Assembly: GCA_022495995.1 (NCBI GenBank)
Contig: JAFEMH010007531.1
Location: forward strand, 1-64,000
Length of the DNA: 64,000 bases
DNA from: Adenophora triphylla var. japonica
Taxonomy: Eukaryota; Streptophyta; Magnoliopsida; Asterales; Campanulaceae
Direction: 5' to 3'
Below are positions 32,741 to 44,292 of this stretch, one piece after another (positions within the stretch are counted from its first letter, which is position 1; the number at the start of each line of letters is the position of its first letter). Below the pieces are notes generated by a model that saw only the letters and a list, made by a program, of their open reading frames with translations, had not been told where the DNA came from and did no database searches. The position numbers and the translations under genes are program-made.

Positions 32741-33597
32741 GTTCATGATGTTTATATTAAATTATCATGATAATTATGTAATGTGATTATGTGAATTTTC
32801 ATGATGAATATGATTTAGAATATGAAGTTATATGGGATTTGCTTATGGAAGTAATTGTATATGTAGATATGCCATGATTATGAATTGAATTATGTGATTA
32901 ATGTGATTAATCTATAATATGGGTTTTGATGTATTACTTAGTATATAGGCTGGAAGCCAAGACCTTCCCCACAGACACTTCTGGAAGTGTGGGATAACTT
33001 TGGATACGATGTCACGTACTAGTAATTACACATCAATTGTGATTTGTGTTGCATCATTCCATGTTCATAATTATGCTCATATAGTTTTCATGAATCAATC
33101 TTGCCATGTTAATTGATAAACATGAAAAATGAACCTTCATTGAAATTTGAGTTTGTTTATGCCACCCATGTTTAAACACTTGTGAGTACACGGATATTTT
33201 TATGTAGGCTACGCCACAGCGAGGTACATTAATTCTATCTTTGTATGATCAAGATGAGCAAATGGTGATTGCTATACGTTTAAAATGGTTGAACTCAATT
33301 AGGCTATCAAAACAGTTTTGGGCCTAAGGAATAAGATGGGATTGAAACATGTGACATATGATGTCTATAATCTCATAAATGATCTAAGAGTCATATGTTG
33401 ATATGATTGATAAATGTTATCTACCTTTTTAGTTTAATTTTGAGCAATCGTGCCATAGCCGACTTGAAATTAAATTAAAGTTGGGTCTTAGCCTATTAAA
33501 TTATATTATGCATGTATGTATAATAAGGTTATATAATTTAGTGGGAGTATTTGTGAAATACGTTAATTAATCTCTTAAATGAAATTGGTACTTATAT

Positions 33598-36500
33598 GTG
33601 TTCATATTTGTTGCATATCTTTGTAGATCAATAGCTGTTAACACTAATCAAAATCTGTCACTGCGATCAGTCCTTGAGAAGGACAAGTTAGAAGAGAATG
33701 GCAACAACTATGTGGATTGGATCCGCAGTTTGGGAATTGTTCTCAAACAGGAAAGGAAGTTGTACATTCTCGATGGACCTGTTCCACCCGAGCCTGCTGC
33801 TAATGCAACTAAAGCTGAAAAGGATCAACATAAGAAACATGTGGATGATTCTATTGATGTTGGTTGCTTGATGCTTGCTACCATGTGTAAGGCTCTTCAG
33901 AAGGACCTTGTACACATGGAAGCTTATGATTTGGAAAATCATTTGAAGGAAATGTTCCAATTGCAAGCACGTCAGGAAAGGTTTGACACTATGAAGGCTC
34001 TTCATTCATGTAAGATGATTGAAGGACAACCTGTTGGGCCTCATGTGTTGAAAATGAAGGGTCACCTCGAACACCTTGAGAGGCTTGGATATCCTATCCA
34101 GTTTGAGCTGGCTACGGATATGATATTGCATTCACTCCCTGAAAGTTATAATCAATTTGTTTTGAATTATAACATGAATGGGATGAATAAATCTCTGTCT
34201 GAATTGCATGGGATGCTTAAGAATGCAGAGAACAATATTTCCAAGAAAACCAATCAAGTGTTGATGGTGAATAAAGGAAAGGGGTTCAAACCCAAGGTTA
34301 AAGCAAAAGTTGCTAAACCGGAGGCAAAGGTTGCCGTTGTTGAGAAGCTTAAACCCAAATCTCAAAAGGATGCGGTATGCTACCATTGCAAGGAAACTGG
34401 GCATTGGAGGCGTAACTGCAAGCTTTATCAGGAAGGGCTGAAGAAGAAGGGCAATGAGATTGCCATGACTTCAGGTATCTATGTGATAGATATTTTACTT
34501 TCTACTTCTAGTTCTTGGGTATTAGATACCGGATGTGGATCTCACATTTGCCTAAATGTGCAGGGACTAAAGAATAGAAGGTTGCTCAAAGAAGGTGAAG
34601 TAGATCTACGGGTTGGAAATGGAGCAAGAGTTGCTGCATTGGCCGTAGGGACTTACGAAGTCACTTTACCTAGCGGATTAATTTTAGTTTTGAATAACTG
34701 TTATTATGTTCCGGATTTGAGCAGAAACATTATTTCAATTTCTTGTTTAGACAATGAGGGTTATCGTTTTCTTATTGAGAATAAGAAATTTTCCATTTAT
34801 TTGAATGATATGCTTTACGGTATTGCTCATTCTTTTAATGGCCTTTATGTCTTGGATGTTGAGAATAATGTTGATAATATCTATCATGTAAATAAGAAAT
34901 CCAAACCAAATAATGTGAATGACACATATAAATGGCATTGCCGTCTTGGGCACATAAATGAGAAACGCATCTCTAAACTCCATAAAGATGGATATTTAGA
35001 CTCATATGATTATGAATCATATGATGTTTGCGAATCTTGTTTATTGGGCAAGATGACTAAAGCACCTTTTACTAAGAGTAGTGAAAGGGCTAGTGATTTA
35101 TTGGCTCTCATACATACTGATGTATGTGGACCAATGAATAGCATTGCTAGGGGAGGATTTCGGTACTTCATAACGTTCACTGATGACTTATCCAGATATG
35201 GCTATGTCTATCTGATGAAGTACAAAAGTGAAGCATTTGAGATATTTAGAATATTTCAAAATGAAGTACAAAATCAACTTGGCAAAACTATTAAAACACT
35301 TTGATCTGATCGAGGTGGTGAATATTTAAGCCAAGAATTTAACGATCATCTTAAAAGTTGTGGAATTGTTTCAGAACTTACTCCACCCGGAATACCACAA
35401 TGGAATGGTGTGCCCGAGAGGAGAAATCGAACTCTATTAGATATGGTTCGATCGATGATGAGTCAAGTTAACCTTCCTATTTCCTTTTGGGGACATGCAC
35501 TGGAAACAGCTGCTTTCACACTTAATAAGGTTCCTACTAAATCGGCTCCTAAAACCCCACATGAGATGTGGCATGGAAGAAAACCTAGTTTATCTTTCAT
35601 GAAGATTTGGGGATGTGAAGCTTATGTGAAGAAATTAGTTTCTGAAAATAAGCTTGCACCCAGATCTGATAAATGTATTTTCGTTGGTTATCCTAAGGAA
35701 ACGAAAGGATATCAATTTTACAACCGATCCGAGAACAAAGTGTTTGTTGCTCGACATGGTGTCTTTCTAGAGAAAGAGTTTCTCTCTAAAGAAACTAGTG
35801 GGAGTAAAATTGATCTTGAAGAAATTCAAGAACCCGAAAATGACATAGAGCCAATAGTAGAGACGGAACCAAATTCACAAGCTGTTGTGGAACCGGTTCA
35901 AGATACACAAGTTCTTCGCAGATCGGATAGGATACGATCCGAACCTGAGAGATATGGATTTCTCATGACGGAAAGTAACGAAGTAGAAATCATTGAGAAT
36001 GATGAACCTACTTCCTATCAAGAGGCGATGTCCACTCCTGATTCGGACAAGTGGCTAGGAGCCATGGAATCCGAGATCAAATCCATGTACGATAATCAAG
36101 TTTGGAACTTGATTGATCCACCCGAAGGTGTAAAAACCATAGGGTGCAAGTGGGTTTTCAAAAAGAAAACCGACATGGATGGGAAGGTACATACTTATAA
36201 GGCTAGGCTTGTTGCTAAGGGGTATAGGCAGACTCATGGCGTTGACTATGATGAAACCTTTTCGCCCGTAGCAATGCTTAAGTCTATTAGAATCTTAATT
36301 GCCATAGCCGCATATTACGACTATGAGATATGGCAAATGGACGTCAAAACAGCGTTTCTTAACGGAAACCTACTTGAGGATGTATACATGATACAGCCTG
36401 AAGGGTTTGTCGATCCAAAGAATTCTAATAAAGTATGTAAGTTGCAGAGATCCATTTATGGATTGAAGCAAGCTTCCCGGAGTTGGAATCTACGTTTTGA

Positions 36501-37587
36501 TGAATCAGTCAAAGAGTTTGGCTTCATCAAAAATGAAGATGAACCTTGTGTATACAAGAAAATAAGTGGGAGCATAGTGCTATTTCTAGTGTTATATGTC
36601 GATGACATCTTGCTCATTGGAAACAATGTTCCTGCACTTGAGACTGTCAAGTCCTGGTTAGGAAAATGTTTCTCAATGAAAGATATGGGTGAAGCGGCTT
36701 ATATCCTTGGTATCAAGATCTATAGAGATAGATCAAGAAGGATGCTTGGTTTGAGTCAGAGTACATATATTGACAAGGTCCTTAGAAGATTCCGCATGGA
36801 AAATTCTAAGAGAGGGAACTTGCCAATGGGACATGGCATTACTCTTAGCAAGACTCATTGTCCTAAGACAAATGATGAGCGAAAGAGGATGAGTGATATT
36901 CCATATGCTTCGGCAATTGGGTCTATCATGTATGCCATGTTATGTACTAGACCCGATGTCTCGTATGCTCTAAGCGCAACGAGTAGATACCAGTCAGATC
37001 CTGGTGAGAACCATTTGATAGCAGTCAAGAATATCCTGAAGTACTTGAGAAGAACAAAGGATGTATTCATGGTATTTGGAGGAATGGAAGATGATCTGGT
37101 TGTAAAGGGTTACACAGATGCAAGTTTCCAAACCGACAAAGATGACTATAGATCGCAGTCTGGGTTTGTGTTTATGCTAAATGGAGGTGTTGTTTGTTGG
37201 AAGAGTTCCAAGCAAAGCACTGTTGCTGATTCTACAACCGAAGCCGAATACATAGCAGCATCGGATGCGGCTAAGGAGGCGGTTTGGATCAAGAAGTTCG
37301 TTAGTGACTTAGAAGTCGTTCCGAGTATCACTAACCCGATAGAGATTTATTGTGACAACAATGGTGCTATTGCCCAAGCAAAAGAACCAAGGTCACATCA
37401 ACGATCCAAACACATTTTGAGACGTTTCCACCTCATTCGAGAAATCTGTGAAAGGGAGGACGTCAAGATATGCAAGGTACCAATGGATGACAACATTTCG
37501 GACCCTCTCACCAAGCCTTTGCCACAAGCTAAACATGATGGTCATGTTAGGTCCATGGGTATAAGATACATGAATGATTGGGCCTAG
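33598..37587 (+). pseudogene. copia 2 gag-pol polyprotein, one premature stop
   Basis: A single frame of 1330 codons broken only by TGA at 35302-35304, where an Arg CGA (CGA to TGA) would fit the conserved L-R-S-D-R-G-G. Order by residue: gag domain (1-230), CCHC knuckle CYHCKETGHWRRNC at about 261, protease WVLDTGCGSHIC at about 306, GAG-pre-integrase WHCRLGH at about 446, integrase core from about 505, RT with YVDDILLI at about 1000, RNase H with YTDASFQTD at about 1170. The first ATG gives an unusual hydrophobic leader; the conserved gag start is near residue 18, so the original start codon may be lost. Confidence 0.93.
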
Positions 37588-37601
37588 TGCAAGTGGGAGA
37601 C

Positions 37602-39171
37602 TGTAGGTGTTAGTGCCCTAAGCCTATAGAGATAGACCTATTTGTAATGTCATTTTCATTTATATATGAGATTATTACTTTGATTATTATATGTGTTTGC
37701 ATGTTTACTTTAATAATCGTGTCCCTAGTACTTATGAAGCACTAGTATGAAGTCTAATGGATAATCATATGATGATTATATGCATGGAGATGCACATTAG
37801 ATTCATGGGTACTTGTTAGAGAACAAGGTACTGGACTTGACCCATTATGAGATTTATGTCATGGTCGTATGTCATAATTAAATCTCATATAGTTATATCA
37901 TTGATATCCTTTGACCTGAGATTATCATCGTCTTCCACTCGATGAATATCATGTTTGATATAGTTTAACGTTGTCTTTAACCGGATAACAATAAGGGCTA
38001 TTATTGGCATGATATGATTCTTGTTGGGAAGAATGATAAGTCAAGATGGAAATTTGTCCCTCGTAAAGAGAGATGTTTGCTAGGCCACTCGTAAGTAAGA
38101 TTGATGTAGTGCATGGCCATGCCCGAATGAATTAATGTGATTAATATCATTCGATTAATCAATTTACTTAGTAACGAGAAAGCATTGAACAATATGAGTT
38201 GACTTGGGCCATGACTCATGTTCAATATAACATCGTGTGACAAAGGGATTGTGATATATTCTATATAGGAAATCAAACTTTGCATTATATTATTTGGGTA
38301 GACATGATGGCTTGCTAGAGTTCGCTCATGTCTTATGAGGATCGATGTGATCGAACTTATTGCCAACATAATATAGTCCTATGGGGTCACACGCATCGAA
38401 CGAATTGTCAAAAATGGAATTATGGATTCTGGTGTGATGGGCGACCGCCCAAGTGTGCCATGGGCGACCGCCCACAAGTCAATGGTTGACTTGGGCGACC
38501 GCTCAAAGGGTCATGGGCGACCGCACATGTTTATTCGAAAATAAGGCATTGGAGACTGTCTTGATGGGCAACCGCCCTTGCCCTTATGGGCGACCGCCCA
38601 TGTTGGTTTTCGTATAAGGGGATTAGGCGTTGTTCACATGGGCGACCGTCCAGCTCCTTGTGGGCGACCGCCCACGTACGCTGTAACGCTGAAACCGAAT
38701 TTGCTTAGGGTTTTAATAGGGTATAATATTTATAAAGTATAAATAGTATCCCTCTTCAACCCTAGCAGCCAGTCACGAATTTTGAGTTTATAGAAACACA
38801 AAATTGAGAGGTTTTTCAATTGTGAATTGAAATCATCACACCAATTCCATAACACTTCATAGATTGAAAGGAGTTTCAATCGAGGGATCTAGCAATCCTC
38901 CTAGAAGAGTTTTAGGGTTCGTTCATCGCGTGGATACACATAGAGGATCTTCGCTCTTCAAGATCTTCCGTTCGTTATTCGACAATCGTTCATCAAGGAT
39001 TCACAAGATCGTCAATCTGGAGTTGGGTCACGTTTATCAATGAAAAAAGCACACAAGGTTGGTATTTCTAAATCATTACTCTTAATTAATCATCTAGAAC
39101 GATTCCTAGGGCTTTGGGTTTTTCGAGTTATTTGCATTATTCCGCTGCGCATGGACCCTCGAAACCCAACA
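37602..39171 (+). repeat. 3' LTR of copia element 2
   Basis: 1570 bp, about 98% identical by eye to the 5' LTR. The array of GGGCGACCGCCC motifs is at 38439-38673, with decay at different CpG positions from the 5' copy. It ends CCCAACA, followed by the TCAAC duplication. Confidence 0.93.
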
Positions 39172-39176
39172 TCAAC

Positions 39177-39733
39177 GTGAGCTCGAGGACAAGTAGTGTC
39201 ATTAAACTTGGCAATATCGGGTGTCTTGTAATTGCGAGGAAACTTGGTGATGGATTGTTGAAGAGCATCGAGATTAAATGGAACGAATGACCTTTTTGAA
39301 GTGTTAAAGGTTTCAATTTTCTTCTCAAGGTAGTTCTTAGTAACATGGTCACCAAGCTTAGTAGTTTCATCACTACCTTCCTTTTTGATCTTAGTACTCT
39401 TGGAGACATGTCTCTCATCATCGGAGGAGGATGAGGAAGAGGATGAATCAGATTCTTCCTCTTTCTTGCTTGACTTCTTGTTCTTCCTATTCTTCTTGGG
39501 ATATGATTCCTCTTCATCGAATGAGGATTCAACTTTCTTCTTTTGTTTCTTTCTCGACTTTCAACTCGTGGAGTTCTTTCATGAGGGCGGTCATTTGGGC
39601 ACTTTGTTCAGCCATTTGGGCGTTTTTCTCATCAATTTTCTTGCTTTGTTCATCCATCTTAAGCAGGGCTTGGATGAGTTCGGCATTAGCTTCCTTGATT
39701 TTGGCCTTGGTGATAGAAGGAGAAGCAGACATT
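39177..39733 (-). pseudogene. gag of the gag-only element, N-terminal part
   Basis: Starts at an ATG at about 39733 (MSASPSITKAKIKEANAELI), followed by a coiled-coil-like stretch rich in Lys, Glu, Gln and Met (MDEQSKKIDEKNAQMAEQ). A frameshift near 39535 leads into a Lys/Glu/Ser-rich acidic linker with a run of serines and then the start of the gag domain, which continues at 31148 beyond the copia insertion. The two other long ORFs over this region are shadows. Confidence 0.72.
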
Positions 39734-39739
39734 GTGTCG

Positions 39740-40768
39740 AGCTTTGGCGAAGAACCTAGATGTGTAGCAACCGTGTTAAACGATGATCGAGTCCCAACAA
39801 GTCGATTGAATAGGGTGTATGAAGGCTTGAAGGTTTTGGCCAAAACACGAAAAGACCGAACACTTGTCTCACACGGACAAGTAGTCTCGCGCGAGACAAC
39901 ACCACGAAAAGTCACATTTTTCTGATTTTAACCCTAGTTTTGGTCGGACGGAAAATCCGTTTTGGGGGTTTCTAACATTCAAAAACCAAACCTAAGTACC
40001 TAGGGGTCAAGGTAATCTTAAGTAACATCGAGTTTTATGCAATAATTTTGGTGAGAAATTTTTCTCTTTTAGGGGCAAATCCGAAGGGACAACCATAGGG
40101 GAGTTTTCGAAGCGACAATTTCGATGCGATAATTTATTGATTTCTTTTCCATGGATTATTGCACAAAACACAATCTTGACAAGGGATTACAAAGACTCCA
40201 AGATCAAACCGACCGATCACGGAGTGTCCTAAAAAGTAAATCTACATGATATGTGGTTGATGCAGGGCTGGAAGGCTAGGCTCCCCGCGATATGACAATC
40301 TAGGTGGATTGAAGACACGGAGTGGGATGATCCAACTTCGGAGAGACCGGCGACTAGGTGGTTACCGTCATCCGTCCTTAGTGTGGGTCCCGGGTTTATC
40401 AAGGGTATGTAGTGCAATGATAGATATAAGCATGAGTGCGCATGCGTGAGAGTCAATTCTAGGTGATAGAGAAAAATAGAGAGTTTTTTTAAAAAAAACT
40501 AAAAAAACAGATAATGGTCTCACCAAGTGGTTGCCTATGTTTCTCCCAATTTAGGAAGACTCAGGCCGTCGTAGTTCCACATAAAGAGAGAGAGAGAGAG
40601 AAATAAATAAATAATTTAATTTAAATTACAACTCGCGAATCCTCCATGGACCGGACTTTAATCAAAAACCAATCTCACGCAGTTCAAATAACAATCGATT
40701 ATTTAAATAAAATAAACTACCGAGGCATTGTCTCGTGCGAGACAATGGGTAGTCTCGTGCGGGACAAG
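39740..40768 (-). other. 5' untranslated leader of the gag-only element
   Basis: No protein motifs. It contains further palindromes of the LTR type: TAGTCTCGCGCGAGACAAC at about 39882-39900 and two related copies (TGTCTCGTGCGAGACA, GTCTCGTGCGGGAC) at about 40731-40764, just before the hAT derivative. Confidence 0.55.
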
Positions 40769-40776
40769 CCTGAAAC
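40769..40776. repeat. 8-bp target-site duplication CCTGAAAC (left)
   Basis: A perfect match to 41535-41542 flanking the 758-bp element. Eight bases is the hAT-type length. Confidence 0.92.
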
Positions 40777-41534
40777 TAGACATGTCCAAACGGTTCCGAT
40801 TTCGGTTTCCGGAATTGCCGGTTCCCGGTTTTCAAATAGCCGAAACCGTATTCGAACCATATTAATCCGGTTTTTGGTTCTATCCGCCGGTTTCGGTTCC
40901 AATGGTTCCACCGGTTTCACCGGTTCCATCACCATCTAACTTTTTTTTTTTAAGTCAAACCTCTTAAGACACTAAAGACGCTAACTAATCTGTTTTTTTT
41001 TTTCACTTGGGGAGTATGTTTTTGAAAAGAATGAGAAGTGGACAAAATTTGGTTAGTATATTATTAAAGATAAAATAAAAATTCTAACAATATTTTTAGG
41101 AAAAAAAAGGGGCGGCACCCTTATAATTTTATTAATATAATTGAAAATATTACAATGAGGGGGACAACCAAGTCTTTCCCTTTTATAATTCAAGGGTAGA
41201 CAAAAGGAGCCTATATCTCTATAGTTTATATTACAATATTTATCTAAATTCTAGTCTAATTTAAATAAAACAACACTACACTACAAGTACAAATACTAAA
41301 TAAATGCTAAATATTACATTTAGCTTACCTTGATCAATTTTCGGTTCCCGATTTCAAAATCGCCGGTTCCCGGTTCCGCCGGTTCCTCGGTTCCCAATAT
41401 GGTGGATTCGTATTCGAACCGTTTCAATCCGGTTCCCGGTTACGTTCGGTTCCCGGTTCCCGGTTCTCGTCGATTCCCGATTCCGGTTCTACCCGCCGGT
41501 TCCGTCGATTCCCGGTTCTATTTGGACATGTCTA
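40777..41534. mobile_element. Non-autonomous hAT element, 758 bp
   Basis: Terminal inverted repeats TAGACATGTCCAAA / TTTGGACATGTCTA with a perfect 8-bp duplication CCTGAAAC. Both subterminal regions are packed with CGGTTCC / CCGGTT repeats in opposite relation, as in hAT transposase binding regions. The 97-codon and 69-codon ORFs come from these repeats. No transposase is present. Confidence 0.93.
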
Positions 41535-41614
41535 CCTGAAACCGAATAAGAAAACGATTTTTTTGAAAATCTCCCTTAATTGACGCAAGTCTAAGTCACT
41601 TTAATTTTAATAAT

Positions 41615-41632
41615 TCTCCAGTAGAGTCGCCA
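41615..41632 (-). promoter_or_regulatory. Primer binding site of the gag-only element
   Basis: On the minus strand TGGCGACTCTACTGGAGA lies four bases after the LTR end. It resembles the tRNA-Arg-type PBS of Ogre/Tat elements, and a close relative is at 63691-63708. Confidence 0.65.
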
Positions 41633-41636
41633 AAAC

Positions 41637-42630
41637 TGTAGCATTGATATTTTATTTGAATAACAAAGTCGCCACTTATCATTTATTTAGGAAAACAATA
41701 AGAAAAACCTTTTTGAAAGATTTGGGTTCGGGGCTTAAGTGATGGATTTGGAAGGTCGAAGAGCACCGCATCCACCCAATCCGGAGATCGGTCTTGCTTT
41801 AAGGGATATTATCAATTTAAACAACAATTAAATAAAAACAGGAAAACCCTAATTAATTTCTTAATTAGGAATGTCGGGTTGTATGCTTCGAGATCGCCTC
41901 CATTGATTGAAGGGACTCTAAGCTAACCCTTTTGATAGGATTACACTACTCTAAAATCGTTTAGAAAGAGAGATTGAGAATAAGAATAAAAGCAGAAGAG
42001 TTTACCTTGTATTCTTAAGAACGTGGTTCTAGTGTTTTCTTCTCGATCGAGAAAGGATTTGGATAGAGCTTCGCCTTGATTCTAGGCTAAGAATCTTCGA
42101 CGTTCGTTGATCAACAAGGTTGATAAATGAATTTAGGTGTTTGTTTTTGAGTGATTTGCGGAATCTTTCAGAGAGAGAAACCAGCAAATGGTGTGTGTTA
42201 TGTGTTTTCGATTAGAAATCAGGGACCTCTGAAATACTGAAAGTCATCAAGTATTTATAGGGATTTGGAGAGGTAGAAGGTGGATTGGGATACCTCCCAA
42301 GAAAGCTTCCAGAACTCAAATATCATTGAATACCCGGATTGGATAAGATTTATCAATAAAAGAAGTTGAAACGGAGAAGGAAAGTGATTCTGCGCATCCT
42401 GCAAAGGGGCTGTCTCGCGCGAGACACGCCTGTTCCGCGCGGGACAACTAGTCTGTTGACTATTCTGTCCTCTTCAGTTTATTTCATTATTTCAGTTAAG
42501 TCCAAAACTAACAAGGTTAGTTAGAAACTTAACGAAACATGACGAAACTAATATGCTTTCATCAAAACATAAAAGAGGGACGAAGAGTAGTATAATCATG
42601 TAATTATTGGTTCAGAATGAGGTGTCTACA
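41637..42630 (-). repeat. 5' LTR of the gag-only element
   Basis: 994 bp, the partner of 26601-27603. TATA (CTATAAATAC) is on the minus strand at about 42251-42260. The perfect 16-bp palindrome TGTCTCGCGCGAGACA at 42411-42426 and the near-palindrome GTTCCGCGCGGGACAAC at 42432-42448 lie upstream of it. Confidence 0.9.
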
Positions 42631-42734
42631 ATGTAAAGGATACTACTTCATTGTCCTTGATTGCAATCGAATCTCTTCTCATGAAACATTAGCTTAGTTT
42701 GTCAAATATAAGTGGGCAAGGATATGATGGGATT
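42631..42734 (+). pseudogene. hAT transposase part 3
   Basis: A short segment between two insertions reading VKDTTSLSL and, after one stop, SGQGYDGI, the conserved G-Q-G-Y-D-G motif of hAT/DUF4371 transposases. It ends inside that motif at the next insertion and continues at 44301 with SNMSGDFHGL. Confidence 0.85.
42727..42734. repeat. 8-bp target-site duplication (left), ATGGGATT
   Basis: Partner ATGAGACT at 44293-44300, 6 of 8 identical with two transitions. Using one copy restores an uninterrupted G-Y-D-G...S-N-M frame of the host transposase. Confidence 0.78.
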
Positions 42735-44292
42735 TAGGGGTGGTTCGGTTGGTATACCGACTGTATTTTACGTATATCATGTACCAATCAAGTATGAATT
42801 GGTATACAAAAATATGTACCAGTACCAACCACAAAAGTCGGTATACCAAGTATATTGATACGGTTGGTACTTGGTTGGTACGGTTGGTATTCGAATATAC
42901 CATATGTAAACATAAACAAAAAAAAATGCATTCATAGCATGAAATTTATGAACATATGAATTGACATAATGGAATACAATGATAGACATCCAATGAAGTA
43001 AATAGAAATCACTTCAAAACTCAGAAATTCTTGAAACTAAAAGATCACAATCACGAGTGCGTCTGGGGAGAAACGCGTTTCTCCGTCGCGTATGGAGAAA
43101 CGGGGCTTGTTATGTCGCGCGACATAAGTAGCCAGCTCGGATATCCTTACAAAGCTTCTGGATATCCGTAGCTTTGAAATGGATATCCAGAAGCTTGTAA
43201 GGATATCCAGAATCAAGTATTTTTCTGGATATCCTTTACAAAGCTTCTGGATATCCAGAACATTGAATATGGATATCGAAGCTTTGTAAAGGATATCCAG
43301 AAAAATATTTGGTTTCTCGGATATCCTTTCCAAAGCTTCGATATCCCTCCAAAGCTTCTGGATATCCAGAAGCTGATGAAGTGATATCCAGTTTTTGTGG
43401 CTAGGTATGTCGCGCGACATAACAAGCCCCGTTTCTCCATAAGCGACGAAGAAACGCGTTTCTCCCCAGATTTTGTGCACAATCACAAGTGCAATAGAAG
43501 TCTTGAAACTAAAAGATCACAATCGCTACAGAAAGTCTTGAAACTAAAACATCATAATGGAATACAATGAAGTAAACAGCCTTTAGTTTCAGAATAAAAC
43601 AGATTAGCAGCTGATTGAACATAATATACTAGTAAACGCAACAGCTCCGAATGCGAATGATTACAATCGTTAATTAGTTGATGTTAGAGAGTTCATATTC
43701 CCCCGGACTCCCTCAAAATTGAATAACAAGAAAAAAAATTATTAAAATAACATTATGATAAAAGGTATAAACAATGTTTATATTAACGCAACTTCTCCCA
43801 TCTATTGCAAGCTGTTTGCAACTCCTAAGAAGCTGAATAACGCAGAGGAGGTTCAATAGCTAAATTGCAACCATTCATACGCCAGTAGCTAAGTGATCTC
43901 AAAAGCTGAATAACAGTAATATTTGCTATGCGTTAACCAAATGATCACTTTCATTCCATTGGTCACATATCATACTTGCAAAAAGGATTACAAAGACTAG
44001 ACACAAGTATGTACACACGCTAAAAAAGAAGGCGGAGCATAAACTAGTTCTTCGTTATATTATATTATATTATTATTATTATATATATATAATTATTTTT
44101 AATAAATAAAGTCGGTACAACCGGTATATCAATCAAAGTTATTTTTGCGTACCATGTACCAATCAATTAGACATAATTGATACGGTACTACCGTACCAAG
44201 TGTTCGGTATACCGACTTTTTGAACCAATTATAATTAGTACGAGTTGGTATACGAGTTGGTTGGTACGGTCGAGTACAACTTGTCACCTCTA
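42735..44292. mobile_element. Non-autonomous hAT element, 1558 bp, nested in the larger hAT
   Basis: The ends TAGGGGTG / CACCTCTA are inverted and an 8-bp duplication flanks them. Subterminal regions on both sides are full of GGTACGGT, GGTATACC and GGTACTTGG repeats. There is no coding sequence. A near-perfect foldback structure lies inside at 43062-43470. Confidence 0.88.
43062..43470. repeat. Foldback element: 75-bp inverted arms with inner palindromic repeats
   Basis: The arms 43062-43135 and 43398-43470 are reverse complements with about five differences. They contain GAAACGCGTTTC and TATGTCGCGCGACATA. The 260-bp centre has repeated GGATATCC and AAGCTT palindromes, including the perfect GCTTCTGGATATCCAGAAGC at about 43355-43374. 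Flanks share CACAATCACGAGTGC / CACAATCACAAGTGC. The 149-codon minus-strand ORF crossing it is an artefact of the symmetry. Confidence 0.88.

Larger units (their letters stand above)
31154..39171 (+). mobile_element. Ty1/copia element 2, nearly intact (8.0 kb)
   Basis: Complete structure: 5' LTR 31154-32724, PBS TGGTATCAGAGC at 32726, a single gag-pol frame 33598-37587 with one in-frame stop, a polypurine tract (GCAAGTGGGAGAC) at about 37589-37601, 3' LTR 37602-39171, and target duplication TCAAC. The LTRs differ at roughly 2% of sites, mostly transitions. It is the youngest-looking autonomous element in the window and sits inside the gag gene of the gag-only element. Confidence 0.95.
26601..42630 (-). 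mobile_element. Gag-only Ty3/gypsy-like (Ogre/Tat-type) element, non-autonomous
   Basis: Its LTRs (26601-27603 and 41637-42630) both run TGTAG...TCTACA and are about 1 kb. On the minus strand a PBS (TGGCGACTCTACTGGAGA, 41615-41632) follows the 5' LTR and a polypurine stretch GCCAAGGGGCTC precedes the 3' LTR. Between them only gag is recognisable, split by a copia insertion at 31154-39171. No protease, RT or integrase was found in 27604-30466. The flanking pentamers AGTTC and ATGTA do not match although the host hAT frame resumes exactly. Confidence 0.85.

Noticed and set aside
39137..39532. 131-codon minus-strand ORF rich in Arg/Pro
   Set aside because: Shadow of the gag frame, whose acidic Lys/Glu/Ser linker reads in another frame.
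43037..43486. 149-codon minus-strand ORF
   Set aside because: It spans the foldback arms and palindromic repeats, and repeated LDIQKL/SFVRIS motifs follow the DNA repeats. No protein family recognised.
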